DNA of 64,000 nt, taken from NCBI RefSeq assembly GCF_001424905.1, contig NZ_LMCU01000001.1, positions 558,001 through 622,000 of the forward strand, written 5' to 3'. A program made the translations under genes and the position numbers. This stretch comes from Leifsonia sp. Root112D2 (GTDB lineage: Bacteria > Actinomycetota > Actinomycetes > Actinomycetales > Microbacteriaceae). Positions 26,888-36,400 of this stretch are shown here, piece by piece. The notes beneath the pieces are model-generated. The model saw nothing but the letters and a program-made list of their open reading frames with translations. It made no database searches and was not told the origin of the DNA. Position 1 is the first letter of the stretch. Each line of letters begins with the position of its first letter.

Positions 26888-28324
26888 ATGCGTGCACAGC
26901 CGGTCTCGCGGCTGACCCCGACAACGTGGTCGGGCCAGCTGCGTGAGTCGCTGAATGATTTTGCCGGCCGCAGCCCCTCGCGTTTCGCGATCATCGTGTT
27001 CGCCGGGCTCATCCTGATCTTCACGCTGCTGCTCTCGCTGCCCGTCTCGAGCACCTCACACAGCGTCACTCCTCTGGCCGACGCCCTGTTCACGGCCGTC
27101 TCGGTGATCTGCGTCACCGGTCTCTCCACGGTCGACATGGCCACGCACTGGTCGGGATTCGGCCACGTGATCATCTATCTGGGCGTGCAGATCGGCGGCA
27201 TCGGCGTGCTCACGCTGGCATCCATTCTCGGCATGATCATCTCGCGCCGCCTTGGCCTGCGCGCCAAGCTGATGGCCGCGAGCGACAGCAACCCGTTGCG
27301 CATTCACAGCGGGCCCGTCGCCGAGGGGCAGGCCGTGCGCCTCGGCGAGATCGGCAGCCTGCTGCTCACCGTGGCGATGAGCGCCGTCGTGATCGAGGGC
27401 GCGGTCGCGGTGCTGCTGTTTCCGCGCATCCTGGCCCACGGGGTACCGCTCGGCGAGGCCATCACGAACAGTTTCTACTTCTCGGCGATGGCCTTCACCA
27501 ACACCGGTTTCGCCCCGGATGCGGCGGGGCTGACCCCCTATGCCACCGACTACTGGTTTCTCACCGTCCTGGCCATCGGTGTGTTCCTCGGCGCCATCGG
27601 CTTTCCCGTGATCTACGCGCTCGCGAAGAATCTGAGGCACAGGAAGCGACGCTGGTCGGTGCACGTGAAGATGACGCTTCTCATGTTCGTCATTCTGATC
27701 ATCGCCGGCGCGATCATGTACTACATTCTCGAGCGCGACAACGGCAAGACCTTCGGCGCTCTCTCGCCAGGAGACGCCGCGTTCCAGTCGTTCTTCCTGT
27801 CGGTGATGACCCGCTCGGGCGGTTTCTCCACCTTCGACATCGGCCAGCTGCACAACTCGAGCCTGCTCGTCAGCGACATGCTCATGTTCATCGGTGGCGG
27901 GTCGGCCTCCACGGCAGGCGGCATCAAGGTGACGACGCTCGCCGTGCTGTTCCTCGCCGCGTTCGCGGAGGCACGGGGAGTCGAGACGATGGATGCGTTC
28001 AGCCGGCGCATCCCGCACGACGTGCTGCGCCTGGCCGTCAGCGTCGTGCTGTGGGGCGCGACGACCGTCGCGGTGTCCACGATCCTGCTCCTGAATTTCT
28101 CGAAGCAGTCGCTGGACCACGTGCTCTTCGATGTGATCAGTGCCTTCGCCACCTGCGGGCTCTCCAGCGGCCTCACCCAGAACCTCTCGGATCCGGGAGT
28201 CTATGTGCTGGCCGCCACCATGTTCATGGGCCGCGTTGGTACAGTGACACTCGCGGCAGCACTGGCCCAGAGCCAACGCAAGCAATTGTTCCAACGTCCG
28301 GAAGAGAGGCCCATCGTTGGTTGA
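26888..28324 (+). CDS. trkH: Potassium uptake channel subunit TrkH/KtrB
   Basis: 478 residues from ATG 26888, preceded by GAAGGGGG. Four repeated pore regions (for example VSVICVTGLSTVDMATHW, AMAFTNTGFAPD, MTRSGGFSTFD and ATCGLSSGLT) carry the selectivity glycines, with paired helices between. It moves K+ (or Na+/K+) across the membrane with the TrkA gating subunit encoded next. The upstream TTG at 26810 would add 26 residues without support. Confidence 0.92.
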   Translation: MRAQPVSRLTPTTWSGQLRESLNDFAGRSPSRFAIIVFAGLILIFTLLLSLPVSSTSHSVTPLADALFTAVSVICVTGLSTVDMATHWSGFGHVIIYLGVQIGGIGVLTLASILGMIISRRLGLRAKLMAASDSNPLRIHSGPVAEGQAVRLGEIGSLLLTVAMSAVVIEGAVAVLLFPRILAHGVPLGEAITNSFYFSAMAFTNTGFAPDAAGLTPYATDYWFLTVLAIGVFLGAIGFPVIYALAKNLRHRKRRWSVHVKMTLLMFVILIIAGAIMYYILERDNGKTFGALSPGDAAFQSFFLSVMTRSGGFSTFDIGQLHNSSLLVSDMLMFIGGGSASTAGGIKVTTLAVLFLAAFAEARGVETMDAFSRRIPHDVLRLAVSVVLWGATTVAVSTILLLNFSKQSLDHVLFDVISAFATCGLSSGLTQNLSDPGVYVLAATMFMGRVGTVTLAAALAQSQRKQLFQRPEERPIVG

Positions 28325-28988
28325 TCGCATCAAGCACGATGCCCCGGTGCTCATCATCGGTCTGGGGCGATTCGGCGCCGGAACGGCCGGCCAGCTCGAC
28401 CGCCTTGACCGGGAGGTACTGGCGGTCGACGAAGACCCGATCCTCGTGCAGAAATGGGCAGACCGCATCACCCACACCGTGCAGGCGGATGCACGCAACA
28501 TCGACGCGCTGCGGCAGGTCGGCGCGGAGGACTTCTCCATTGCCGTGGTGGCGGTGGGCTCCTCCATCGAGGCGAGCGTGCTCATCACCGCCAACCTCGT
28601 GGACCTCAAGGTGCCGCAGATCTGGGCGAAGGCCATCAGCCAGTCGCACGGCAAGATCCTGGAACGCATCGGCGCCAACCACGTGATCTACCCCGAAGCG
28701 GAGGCCGGCGAGCGCGTCGCGCACCTGGTCTCGGGCCGCATGCTCGACTTCATCGAGTTCGACGACGACTTCGCGTTGGTCAAGATGTACCCGCCGAAGC
28801 CGATCCGCGGCATCGCGCTGTCGGAATCCGGCGTTCGTGGCAAATATCGCATCACGGTTGTCGGCGTGAAGTCTCCGGGCAAGCCGTTCACCTATGCCAC
28901 GCCGGAGACCGTGGTCTCCAACCACGACCTCATCATCGTCTCGGGCAACTCGGTCGACATCGAGCGCTTCGCCGCCCTCGACAACTAG
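28317..28988 (+). CDS. trkA: Potassium channel regulatory subunit TrkA/KtrA (RCK)
   Basis: 223 residues. The RCK_N Rossmann motif VLIIGLGRFGAG (11-22) binds nucleotide, with acidic VDEDP at the second strand, and the RCK_C domain follows from about residue 140. It gates TrkH in response to nucleotides, or c-di-AMP through RCK_C in some relatives. TTG 28317 overlaps the trkH end by 8 nt, so the two are translated together. Confidence 0.92.
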   Translation: MVDRIKHDAPVLIIGLGRFGAGTAGQLDRLDREVLAVDEDPILVQKWADRITHTVQADARNIDALRQVGAEDFSIAVVAVGSSIEASVLITANLVDLKVPQIWAKAISQSHGKILERIGANHVIYPEAEAGERVAHLVSGRMLDFIEFDDDFALVKMYPPKPIRGIALSESGVRGKYRITVVGVKSPGKPFTYATPETVVSNHDLIIVSGNSVDIERFAALDN

Positions 28989-28993
28989 GTTCC

Positions 28994-29089
28994 GCTGGTT
29001 GAGGAGCGAGGAACGAGCGTCTCGAAACCTGCGGGGCGCCACGCGGGTTTCGAGACGAGGCCTCCTTCGTCGACCTCTCCTCAACCAGC
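28994..29089. repeat. Intergenic palindromic repeat between trkA and proC
   Basis: Left arm GCTGGTTGAGGAGCGAGGAA... at 28994, diverged right arm GGTTTCGAGACGAGGCCTCC...CTCCTCAACCAGC ending 29089. The right arm carries the same GAGGCC change seen in the left arm of the menB copy. It fills the gap between convergent genes and leaves only 4-5 bases on each side. Confidence 0.85.
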
Positions 29090-29093
29090 GGGA

Positions 29094-29942
29094 TCAGCCG
29101 GCGGCGAGCTCGCGCGCGCGGGCGAGCGCGGCATCCGTCGCCCGATCGAAGAGCTCCTGCAGTCTTGCGGTCTCAAGCACCTGCACCGCGCGCTCCGTCG
29201 TGCCTTTCGGGCTCGTGACGCGCCGACGAAGCTCGGCAGGATCCTCGCCCGACTGCACGAGAAGCTCCACAGCGCCCCGGAACGTGCCGTTCACCAGCAC
29301 CGCCGCCTGCTCGGCGCTGAACCCCTTGTCGACCGCCGTCGCCGTCAGCTGCTCGATGAGATAGAACACGTAGGCCGGGCCCGACCCCGAGATCGTGCTG
29401 AGCGCATCCAGCTGCTCTTCGGGCACCTCGACGACCTCGCCCACGGTCTCGAACAGGCTGCGCACCAGCGCCCGATCGGCGTCACTCGAGCGCGTTCCCG
29501 CGCTGATACCGGTGACGGCAAGCCCCACGACGGCCGGGGTGTTGGGCATCGATCGCAGCACCGAGACGGATGCCGGCAGCAGCGACTCGAACGTCGCCAC
29601 CGTCACCCCCGCGGCCACGCTCACGACTATCGTGCCGGGCTCGAGGGCATCGGCGATCTCGGTGAGCAGCTCCGGCACCATGGCGGGCTTCACCGCGACG
29701 AGCACGATGTCGGCGCCGGCGACCGCGGTGCGATTCGCCGCCGCGTCGGTATCGGTGGAGTACGCCGTCACGCCGGGCGTCCCGGCCAGTTCGGCGGCCC
29801 GGGCCGCGGTGCGATTTGTCACGCGGATGCCGCCGCTCACGTGCACGCCCGGCTTGACGAGCCCGCTCAGAATGGCCCGGCCCATCGAGCCTGCGCCGAG
29901 AATTGCGATGGACGGGAACGTGGTTTCGGCGCTGTCGGTCAC
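29094..29942 (-). CDS. proC: Pyrroline-5-carboxylate reductase ProC
   Basis: 282 residues. NAD(P)-binding motif IAILGAGSMGRAIL near 12-25, and the family signature near SGSGPAYVFYLIEQLTATA and VTSPKGTTERAVQVLE at the C terminus. It makes L-proline from pyrroline-5-carboxylate. GTG 29942 is six bases after TAGAAT (29954-29949, reverse), so it is leaderless and shares its promoter core with the divergent CDF gene. Confidence 0.94.
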   Translation of the reverse strand: MTDSAETTFPSIAILGAGSMGRAILSGLVKPGVHVSGGIRVTNRTAARAAELAGTPGVTAYSTDTDAAANRTAVAGADIVLVAVKPAMVPELLTEIADALEPGTIVVSVAAGVTVATFESLLPASVSVLRSMPNTPAVVGLAVTGISAGTRSSDADRALVRSLFETVGEVVEVPEEQLDALSTISGSGPAYVFYLIEQLTATAVDKGFSAEQAAVLVNGTFRGAVELLVQSGEDPAELRRRVTSPKGTTERAVQVLETARLQELFDRATDAALARARELAAG

Positions 29943-29965
29943 GTCACCATTCTAGGATTGACCGC
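29943..29965. promoter_or_regulatory. Overlapping divergent -10 boxes (proC / CDF transporter)
   Basis: Within a 23-bp gap, TAGAAT (29954-29949, reverse) serves proC at six bases and TAGGAT (29953-29958) serves the CDF gene at seven bases. The two hexamers overlap around CTAG. RNA polymerase could occupy only one at a time. Both starts lack a ribosome binding site. Confidence 0.6.
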
Positions 29966-30928
29966 ATGAGCGCATCCGGCGGAAACAAGGCCATCATCGC
30001 GGCGTTCAGCGCCAACCTCGGCATCGCTGTCACCAAGTTCATTGCGTGGGCCTTCTCCGGCTCGTCCTCGATGCTCGCCGAAGGAGTGCACTCGCTGGCA
30101 GACTCCGGCAACCAGCTTCTGCTGCTGTTCGGCGGCCGGCAGGCGCGCAAGCGGGCCGACAGCGAGCATCCATTCGGTTACGGCCGTGAGCGTTTCGTCT
30201 ATGCGTTCGTCGTCTCGATCGTGCTGTTCTCGGTCGGCGGCGTCTTCTCCATCTACGAGGGCATCGACAAGCTCACGCATCCGCACGCCCTCGAGGTGTG
30301 GTGGCTGCCGCTTCTCGTGCTCGTGCTCGCCATTTGTATGGAGAGCTACTCGCTGCGCACCGCCGTGCACGAATCCAGGCCGCACAAGGGCGAGCAGTCC
30401 TGGTTCAGCTTCATTCGCCGGGCCAAGGCGCCCGAGCTGCCGATTGTGCTGCTCGAAGACGTGGCCGCACTCACCGGCCTGGTCTTCGCGCTTCTCGGGG
30501 TGGGGCTCACCATTCTCACCGGCAACCCCATGTGGGATGCAATAGGCACCCTCGCGATCGGCGCGCTGCTGGTGGCGGTGGCGGTCATTCTCGGCATCGA
30601 GACCAAGAGCCTGCTCGTGGGCGAGGGGGCCAGCGATGCGGATGCCGCCGCCATCGAGGCCGCCATCGAAAGCGGCAGCGAGGCCGAGCGCATCATCCAC
30701 CTCAAGACGCTGTATCTCGGGCCCGACGAGCTGCTCGTCGCGGCCAAGCTGGCGATGCCCGGCAACAGACGTCTGGCGGAGGTCGCCGCCGCGACAGACA
30801 TCATCGAGCAGCGCATCCGTGCGGCGGTGCCGGCGGCCCGGGTCATCTACATCGAACCGGATGTCTGGATCGACCCGAACGAGAAGCACCCGGCCACCGA
30901 CGCCATCATTCTCAAGGGACTGGAGTAA
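29966..30928 (+). CDS. Cation diffusion facilitator family transporter
   Basis: 320 residues. Six transmembrane helices span about 10-210. Helix 2 has HSLADSGNQ (HxxxD), while the helix 5 site reads LEDVAALTG, with Glu-Asp in place of the usual His/Asp, as in the ZnT9-like branch. A cytoplasmic C-terminal domain follows. Likely exports a divalent metal; which one is uncertain given the altered site. ATG 29966 is leaderless by position. Confidence 0.85.
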   Translation: MSASGGNKAIIAAFSANLGIAVTKFIAWAFSGSSSMLAEGVHSLADSGNQLLLLFGGRQARKRADSEHPFGYGRERFVYAFVVSIVLFSVGGVFSIYEGIDKLTHPHALEVWWLPLLVLVLAICMESYSLRTAVHESRPHKGEQSWFSFIRRAKAPELPIVLLEDVAALTGLVFALLGVGLTILTGNPMWDAIGTLAIGALLVAVAVILGIETKSLLVGEGASDADAAAIEAAIESGSEAERIIHLKTLYLGPDELLVAAKLAMPGNRRLAEVAAATDIIEQRIRAAVPAARVIYIEPDVWIDPNEKHPATDAIILKGLE

Positions 30929-30936
30929 CTCCTCCC

Positions 30937-30972
30937 GCTGGTTGAGGAGCGAGGAACGAGCGTCCCGAAACC
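30937..30972. repeat. Single 36-bp repeat arm between the CDF gene and tadA
   Basis: GCTGGTTGAGGAGCGAGGAA... through CGTCCCGAAACC matches the left arm with one change (CTCGAAACC to CCCGAAACC). No right arm follows; tadA ends nine bases later. Confidence 0.75.
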
Positions 30973-30980
30973 TGCAGAAG

Positions 30981-31433
30981 CTAGCGGCGGTCGGCGAAGA
31001 ACTCCTCGAGAAGCCGGGCACAGGCATCCGCCTCGACGCCGGCGAAGACCTCGACGCGGTGCGGCAGCCTGCGATCGCGCAGCACGTCGTAGACGCTGCC
31101 TGCCGCGCCCGCCTTCTCGTCCCAGGCGCCGAAGATCACGCGCGGCACACGAGCGGCGAGAATGGCGCCGGCGCACATGACGCAGGGCTCGAGCGTGACC
31201 ACGAGCGTGGCGTCCTCCAGATGCCAGTCCCCGGTCGCCTGGGCCGCGGCCCGCAACGCGAGCACCTCGGCGTGCGCGGTCGGATCGCGGCGCAGCTCGC
31301 GTTCGTTGCGGCCGGTGCCGATGACCGCGCCGGTGGCATCCAGCACCATTGCAGAGACGGGGACGTCGCCCGTCGCCAGGGCGAGCCGCGCGTCGGCGAT
31401 GGCCTCGCGCATCCATTCCGCGTGCTGCTTCAC
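30981..31433 (-). CDS. tadA: tRNA adenosine deaminase TadA
   Basis: 150 residues from GTG 31433. The zinc/catalytic motif HAEVLAL has His54 and Glu56, and PCVMCAGAI has Cys84 and Cys87. It converts A34 to inosine in tRNA(Arg). GAGGAGG lies five bases before the GTG, so this start is chosen over the much longer open frame reaching 32213, which runs through upp on the other strand. Confidence 0.92.
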   Translation of the reverse strand: MKQHAEWMREAIADARLALATGDVPVSAMVLDATGAVIGTGRNERELRRDPTAHAEVLALRAAAQATGDWHLEDATLVVTLEPCVMCAGAILAARVPRVIFGAWDEKAGAAGSVYDVLRDRRLPHRVEVFAGVEADACARLLEEFFADRR

Positions 31434-31460
31434 GTGCCCCTCCTCGACTAGATTGAGCCT

Positions 31461-32093
31461 ATGCGAGTCCACGTTGCCGACCACCCCCTGATCACCCACA
31501 AGCTCACGGTGTTGCGCGACAAGAACACGCCGTCGCCCGTGTTCCGGGCGCTCACCGAGGAGCTCGTCACGCTGCTCGCCTACGAGGCGACGCGCGCCGT
31601 GCGGGTGGAGCCGCGCCAGATCGAGACACCGGTCACCACCACGACGGGCGTCGCCATCAGCAAGCCGAAGCCGCTCGTCGTGCCGATTCTTCGCGCCGGT
31701 CTGGGCATGCTCGAGGGCATGGTGAAGCTGATGCCTACCGCCGAGGTCGGCTTTCTCGGCATGGTGCGCGACGAAGAGACTCTGCAGCCCACGACCTACG
31801 CCGAGCGTCTGCCCGACGATCTCTCCGACCGCCAGTGCTTCGTGCTCGATCCGATGCTCGCCACCGGCGGCTCGCTCGGCACAGCGATCGACTTTCTGTT
31901 CAAACGCGGGGCGGTGGATGTCACGGCCATCTGTATTCTCGGCGCCCCGGAGGGCATTGCCGCCGTTGAGAAGCTCGTCGATGGTCGCGATGTGACGCTC
32001 GTGCTGGGCGCCCTCGACGAGCGGCTCAACGAGAACGGCTACATTGTGCCGGGCCTCGGCGACGCCGGCGACCGCCTCTATGGCACCGTCTGA
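31461..32093 (+). CDS. upp: Uracil phosphoribosyltransferase Upp
   Basis: 210 residues. The PRPP-binding loop is LDPMLATGGSLGTAI, and the uracil-binding C terminus is GYIVPGLGDAGDRLYGT. It salvages uracil to UMP. ATG 31461 is six bases after TAGATT (31449-31454), fitting a leaderless transcript, and diverges from tadA, which by contrast has a ribosome binding site. Confidence 0.95.
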   Translation: MRVHVADHPLITHKLTVLRDKNTPSPVFRALTEELVTLLAYEATRAVRVEPRQIETPVTTTTGVAISKPKPLVVPILRAGLGMLEGMVKLMPTAEVGFLGMVRDEETLQPTTYAERLPDDLSDRQCFVLDPMLATGGSLGTAIDFLFKRGAVDVTAICILGAPEGIAAVEKLVDGRDVTLVLGALDERLNENGYIVPGLGDAGDRLYGTV

Positions 32094-32133
32094 GACTTGA
32101 CGCGCGCGGCATCCGTCGGCGATACTCGAATCT

Positions 32134-32235
32134 ATGACTATGAACGCGCACGCCCTGACCTCTCGTGAGGCTCGTGGGACTGCTGGCATGATGATGCCGA
32201 GCAGCGCTGTCATGTGTTGTCGAATGTGTGCCTAA
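32134..32235 (+). CDS. Putative Cys-rich leader peptide
   Basis: 33 residues, beginning MTMNAHALTSREARG and ending SSAVMCCRMCA. GATACT (32121-32126) ends seven bases before the ATG, the same spacing as the leaderless genes here. Three cysteines cluster in the last six residues, as expected for a ribosome-stalling or attenuation peptide that senses cysteine. It precedes a winged-helix regulator gene by 165 bases. No protein family is recognised, and the peptide may simply be translated by chance. Confidence 0.45.
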   Translation: MTMNAHALTSREARGTAGMMMPSSAVMCCRMCA

Positions 32236-32252
32236 ACGGCCCAATCCTCGCC

Positions 32253-32289
32253 GAACCGTTCTCTGAGATTTTCTGCAGAACAGCGGTTC
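32253..32289 (+). promoter_or_regulatory. Hairpin between the leader peptide and the regulator gene
   Basis: GAACCGTTCT (32253-32262) can pair with AGAAC-AGC-GGTTC (32277-32289), giving a bulged stem shortly after the leader peptide stop. No U-run follows, so it is not a standard terminator. It could be an attenuator stem. The rest of 32290-32400 shows only GAGGAT nine bases before the regulator ATG. Confidence 0.35.
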
Positions 32290-32400
32290 TCGGGCGCAGA
32301 CCCTCATAACGATCTGCCTCCGCTACGTAGTACTGAAGTTTTCGAAGGATCACACCCTCCCCATTAGAGGCCTTCACTCCTTACTGAGGATCCGACACAA

Positions 32401-33159
32401 ATGTCTCTCGCAACCATCGATATCGACCGTCCCCGCCGCACCGCTTTCGCTCCGACGCTGACGCCCGCACTGACCCTGACCGCCGCACCGGATGCCGCTC
32501 CCGCGGTACCGACAGCGGCTCCCGCCCCAGCGGCGCCGCGCATCCGCGCCGTTCCCGAAGGCACCGAGGCCCGCGGCTTCGTGCTCTACGTGGGAATCGA
32601 CGAGGCCAAGGCGCTCGCTGCAGGAACCGACCTCGGCCACATCGTCGAGGAACTCAAGCGCCTCACCGCCCAGCTCGCTCCCGCGGCGGAGACCTACGCC
32701 GCCGTCGCTCTCGCCCCGCGCAGCGCCGGCGGCCGTGATGTGGACGTCGTGCGCCTCGCCCTGCAGGACCCGTCGGCGGTGGCCGCGCACCGCCAGGCGT
32801 CCGACGAAGAAACGGATGCGGCATCCGGCGGCGTGATCGTCGACATCTCACGCAAGCGGCTTGTGCTCGACGGTGAGACCGTCGCTCTCACCTACAAGGA
32901 GTTCGAGCTGCTGCAGTACCTGGTGCTGCGCGAGGGCCGAACCATCGAACGTGCCGAGCTCATCGCCTCACTGTGGAACGCCCACGACGATGAGATTCCC
33001 AACGAGCGCACCATTGACGTGCACGTGCGCCGTCTGCGCGCCAAGCTCGGCCGCTACGAAGACATCGTGCGCACCGTGCGGGGCATCGGCTACCGCTTCG
33101 ACCGGCACGCGGATGTCTCGATCCGCTACGCGAGCGCCCCCAGCCCCGACATGTTCTGA
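32401..33159 (+). CDS. OmpR-type winged-helix DNA-binding protein without receiver domain
   Basis: 252 residues. Residues 1-50 are low-complexity (Ala, Pro, Thr). Residues about 55-125 form a small domain with no phospho-Asp pocket. Residues about 140-240 are a Trans_reg_C winged helix (LTYKEFELLQYLVLREGRTI and RTIDVHVRRLRAKLG, ending GIGYRF). DNA binding is clear; how it senses a signal is not. The long leader with a Cys-rich peptide suggests post-transcriptional control. Confidence 0.85.
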   Translation: MSLATIDIDRPRRTAFAPTLTPALTLTAAPDAAPAVPTAAPAPAAPRIRAVPEGTEARGFVLYVGIDEAKALAAGTDLGHIVEELKRLTAQLAPAAETYAAVALAPRSAGGRDVDVVRLALQDPSAVAAHRQASDEETDAASGGVIVDISRKRLVLDGETVALTYKEFELLQYLVLREGRTIERAELIASLWNAHDDEIPNERTIDVHVRRLRAKLGRYEDIVRTVRGIGYRFDRHADVSIRYASAPSPDMF

Positions 33160-33174
33160 CTCTTCACCGCCTCG

Positions 33175-33240
33175 ATATCACCCTGTTTTCGCGTCGCACC
33201 CCTTCCACACCGGGAGTGCGCTGCGAAAACAGGGTGATAT
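33175..33240. terminator. Long inverted repeat after the winged-helix gene
   Basis: The 18-base arms 33175-33192 (ATATCACCCTGTTTTCGC) and 33223-33240 are exact reverse complements. Inner bases CGCACCCC and GGGAGTGCG extend the pairing. TTTCTTTG follows. It probably ends the regulator transcript and separates it from the glycosidase promoter at 33293. Confidence 0.6.
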
Positions 33241-33292
33241 TTCTTTGTCCGCGCCCTCGTGCGGGAACGCGGCCATCCGTCAGGGAAAGTGC

Positions 33293-33340
33293 TTGACAGT
33301 CGTGAAGGTCTCGTGGATACTCTGTGTTTGAAACCTTTCA
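33293..33340 (+). promoter_or_regulatory. Sigma-70-type promoter with LacI-like operator for the glycosidase gene
   Basis: TTGACA (33293-33298) and GATACT (33316-33321) are spaced 17 bp. TGAAACCTTTCA (33329-33340) is a near-symmetric LacI-family-like operator placed just at the predicted transcription start. This suggests induction by a sugar. No LacI gene is in the window. A ~100-nt leader follows before ATG 33442. Confidence 0.6.
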
Positions 33341-33441
33341 TTTTTAAACCGGGATGGCCGTCGTAGTCGACGGCACCGGCCTCACACTGCATTTCTGGAG
33401 GCTTCGCTTCCGGGCCACGATCGAGTCATTGGAGACTTTCG

Positions 33442-36400
33442 ATGAGCATCAGCAGCCGTTTCACCACAAGCCGACGATCCTTTCTCAAGGGAGCCGGACT
33501 CGTGGCAGCCGCCACCACCCTGACGCAGCCCGCCCGTGCGGCTGCCGCCGCCGCGACCGAGGCTGCGACGTATCGATTGAAGAACGGGTACATCAGCATT
33601 TCGGGTGCATACGGCAAGATCACCGAGTTGAGATGTGACCCGAGCGGCAACGGCCACTACGAGAAGACGGCATTCAGTTCGATCTTTCTCGGCAAGACCG
33701 ACTACTTCGACGCCGCGTTCAACGACGGGGTCACCTTCACCGCGAGCGGGAGCACACTGAGCCTGGCCGGCATCCAGATGCCGTCATCCGTTGACCTCAA
33801 GCAGGGCCAACAAAACGCCCCCGTTCAGCTGCTTCAGGGGCGCACGCTCGGCCAGTCGTTCACGGCGACGGCCTACCGCTTCACGCGGGTCGGCGGCGAA
33901 TTTCCAACGTGGAGCAGTTCGACCTCGTCCATGAAGCTGACCTTGTACTCGGGCACTCCCGCGACGGGGCTCACCGAGATCGGCAGCAGCGAGGTGAATC
34001 CGATGAAAGACAACGGCTGGGCGTATGTCGATGTGGATCCGCAACCGGCCGGGGTCTACTACCTGGAGGCATCCGATGGCGCGGGCACACCGGGCTGGTG
34101 GGCATTCAGCGGCACCTCGAACGTGGACGTGAAAGGTGCCTCATATGCCGACCGCCAGGCGCTAACGGGCCGCACCATGACGCTCGACGTCGTGGGCTTC
34201 AACGTCGACGGTGTCGCTTCGCTGGAGCTGAACCTCAGCGGCCCGAAGCTCGGCCTCTCCTACGATCTGCACTGGCAGGGCGATGCGCGCGCCGACATCG
34301 GCCTGTCGCTGAACACGTCATGGGTCAAAGACGGCTACTCCATCGACTACGCGGATGGCGTGTTGTTCAGCCGCTTCGTCGGCGACAACGGCGACTACAT
34401 ACCGTCGCAGCAATTGAAACGCCGCTCGTCGTGGACAAATACCGTGTCGGGCACGAAGTGGGTAGCGGCCACAGGCACCGGCCCGTACGACCTTCAGATC
34501 GCGGCGCCCCAGCCGATTCTCACGGGAGCGATGACCAGCGACACGCTCGCGCTGACCCTGAATACCGGCGACACCGCCAAGGCCCCGGTCATCTCGCGGT
34601 CGCTCACCTTCGGTGTTCAGCCCCACTCGGATGCCTTGCCCGAGATTTTCCCGGTCTTCCTCGCATCCGATCACGTGAGGGCCGAGCAGCTCTCGACCTT
34701 CTACTGGGAGCGCGCACTGAGCTTCCGGTTCGACGGGCACGCGATGGCCTGGGCCGACTGGAACGGTCGCATCCTGGACTGGACAGGCACCGCGGGCAGG
34801 CAGGCGCAGGCGGACAGTCTGCTGAGCACGAAGCAGGACGACGACGGCTATGTGTGGGCATGGCCCGATTCGCAGGGCTGGCCGTTCCCCGATCCGAAGG
34901 TCTACGACGCCCGGCACTTCTCGTCGAACGCCATGTACATTCTTGGCGCGTGGCGCTACTACTCATGGACCGGCGACTCGGCGTTCCTCACCACGATGCT
35001 GCCCCGTCTCAGAAAGGCGATGGACTTCTATCTCGACACGCTCGGCGGCAGCACCGGGATCGTCACGATCACCTCACCCGACCACAGCGGACGCGACGGG
35101 GCGGTGCCCTCGAACTACTGGGACATCACCTCATTCGGCCACCTCGACGCGTTCCTCAACGCGTATTTCTACGGTGCACTCGAGGCGATGGCGCAGCTCG
35201 AGGAATACGTGCACAAGGTGCCGCGGGCGAAACAACTGCGAGCAGTACGCTCCTCTGTTCTGAACCGTTATAACGAACTCTTCTGGAACGAGGACGCGGG
35301 CCGGTACGTGCAATCCGTCGATGTGGATGGCGTCCCCCACGACTACGGCTCGACCTACGTCAACCTTGAGGCGGCATCCTTCGGTCTGCCGTCAGCCGCC
35401 CAGGCGACGCGCATCTTCGACTGGCTCGACAACGGCAACACCGAGTTGCAGAACTCCGTGGTGCTGATCGAGGGCGGCGGCCTCGCGCCGAAAATCGCGC
35501 CCGGGCACACCATGGGCACGACCTTCACGGCCAACGCCGCGTTCACGAGCGCGGCGGCGCGCTTTCCCACCTATGGTGTTCGCGGCGCGGAATTCACCAT
35601 GACGCTATACAAGGGCGCGCCCGGCGACACGGCTCCCGTCAAGATCAAAGAGCAGCAGTTCAGCGATTGGAGCGATGGTTCGATCGCCCACATCGACGTG
35701 GACAAGCAGGCGCCGGGCGTCTATTACCTCGAGGTCTCGAACGTCACCGGCACCCTCGCGTGGTGGTCGTCGATGACCGTCGCGCCGGGTGCGCTGGCAT
35801 ACGTCGACGGCGCTCCCGACCCCGCAGCCCGGTCGCGGTTCGTTGTTGCGGTCGGCGACTACTTCGACGGCCCTGCAGACATCTACTCGAAGTGGGTATA
35901 CGCCCCGCGCTCCACGACCCGCCGCAACAACTACTGGTTCTTTCTGGAAAACGTCACGATTCCGTGGGGACAGCAGGTGCAGGACGGCGGGGCGATTCTC
36001 TACACCTCGGGCTTCGATGTGATGGCCCGCGCCCGCTACCAGGGCGCAGACGATGCATGGGGGCGCATGACCGCGATCCTGGACCGCTGGAAGGACCCCG
36101 ACCACCTGTGCGGCGGCACGCCACTCTTCCGCGGTGAGAGCACCGTCGACAGCGGCACGAAGAGCACGTCGGTCGGAACCGATATTCCATTCCCCGAGAG
36201 TGGGCTGGCGCCGGCCAGCTTCCTCTACGCCTTCGTGGGCGTCGAGGCAGAACCGGATGCCCTGGTCATCACGCCCAAGCTGCCCTCGACCCTCAACGAG
36301 GTCGGAGTGCGTAACCTCTTCTGGCACGGCAAGAAATTCGAACTGCGCGTGACGAGCAATCGGATCAACCTGAACGGCAGCGGGGTCTCCATCTCGCGGC

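Noticed and set aside
27056..28678. A 540-codon reverse-strand open frame across trkH and trkA
   Set aside because: It is rich in Arg, His, Glu and Asp with no family signature and lies opposite two well-recognised genes; long antisense frames are common in high-GC codon-biased DNA.
30981..32213. A 410-codon reading of tadA extending through upp
   Set aside because: TadA homology begins at residue 261 of this frame, and GTG 31433 has a good ribosome binding site; the extension is antisense to upp.
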